50,203 nt of DNA, taken from NCBI GenBank assembly GCA_016177615.1, contig JACOUX010000026.1:1-50203 (forward strand), read 5' to 3'. Below are positions 50,028 to 50,203 of the stretch, in pieces (position 1 is the first letter of the stretch; every line of letters begins with the position of its first letter). A program made the translations under genes and the position numbers. The notes below the pieces were generated by a model that saw only the letters and a list, made by a program, of their open reading frames with translations, was not told the DNA's origin and searched no databases. The stretch is from Candidatus Woesearchaeota archaeon. GTDB taxonomy: Archaea; Nanobdellota; Nanobdellia; Woesearchaeales; GW2011-AR4.

Positions 50028-50203
50028 ATGGACGAAATAAAGAAAGTTCTTATGACGAGGCAGGGCAGGAAGTTCTATGCTAAGGATACTGAAAGTGATG
50101 TTCACACCCAATACGGCTTTGTCAGAAAAGAAGACTTAAAAAAATCAAAGGAAGGGGATTTGATGAACTCAAACACCGGAAAGGAATTTTTCATTTTTAA
50201 CCC
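50028..50203 (+). CDS. trmI: Probable tRNA (m1A57/58) methyltransferase TrmI, N-terminal part only
   Basis: 58 complete codons to the window edge. KKVLMTRQGRKFYAKDTESD, HTQYGFVRKEDL and NTGKEFFIFN match the N-terminal beta-barrel of archaeal TrmI. The AdoMet-binding part lies outside the window. A TATA-like TTTTTTATAG lies about 25 bases before ATG 50028. The partial length keeps this call tentative. Confidence 0.65.
   Translation, partial: MDEIKKVLMTRQGRKFYAKDTESDVHTQYGFVRKEDLKKSKEGDLMNSNTGKEFFIFN

Overview
The window looks like chromosome from a small-genome DPANN archaeon, probably of the Woesearchaeota/Pacearchaeota kind. It is AT-rich and gene-dense. Many genes have a TATA box about 25 bases before the start codon, as leaderless archaeal transcripts do. 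The gene set is archaeal: HerA, Mre11, TrmB-type regulators, translin, GatCAB, LemA/TPM, and a TrmI-like tRNA methyltransferase at the right edge. The CRISPR system is also typical: cas1-cas2-cas4 sit beside a compact RuvC effector that resembles Cas12f (Cas14), a family first described from such archaea.

Layout. 1-3.3 kb (minus): cas1, cas2, cas4 and a 5' portion of the Cas12f-like effector, cut by the window edge; no repeat array is visible. 3.4-8.9 kb: an overlapping HTH-PIN-CorA-like operon, HerA, a TrmB regulator with a palindromic operator, and a membrane protein. 8.9-12.2 kb (minus): a duplicated small basic protein, then a Bro-N / Cys-rich / ORF6N / CARF-HTH (Csa3-like) cluster. 12.3-16.3 kb: a coiled-coil protein, a strongly folded possible non-coding RNA closed by an 18-bp inverted repeat, a double AAA+ ATPase, Mre11 and an unknown protein. 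16.4-19.1 kb: two exported proteins. 19.2-25 kb: an island with an AlwI-like restriction enzyme and two methyltransferases, a tRNA-like sequence and small ORFs, flanked by inverted copies of an attC-like composite element. 25-31.4 kb: VapBC and a gat operon (gatC, cyclophilin, gatA, gatB) split by an MNT-HEPN toxin-antitoxin cassette. 31.4-34.4 kb: a coiled-coil protein, an ITPase, and TPM / zinc ribbon / LemA. 34.4-39.2 kb: an orphan P-loop protein and a BcgI-like fused restriction-modification system. 39.2-42.1 kb: bacterial-type AspRS fused to a YbaK-like domain, and translin. 42.1-45.1 kb: three paralogous membrane proteins and two coiled-coil proteins. 45.1-50.2 kb: an AbiE-like pair, a large membrane protein, a wHTH regulator, a small Cys-rich membrane protein and the TrmI-like gene.

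How it fits together. Much of the window is defence: Cas12f-type CRISPR, two restriction-modification systems, at least three toxin-antitoxin-like pairs, and a CARF regulator grouped with phage-antirepressor-type genes. The two restriction-modification systems share an almost identical promoter element although they are unrelated and 12 kb apart. HerA and Mre11 belong to DNA end processing. A bacterial-type AspRS together with GatCAB suggests that Asn-tRNA is made by transamidation.

All product calls rest on motifs read by eye; no database search was possible.
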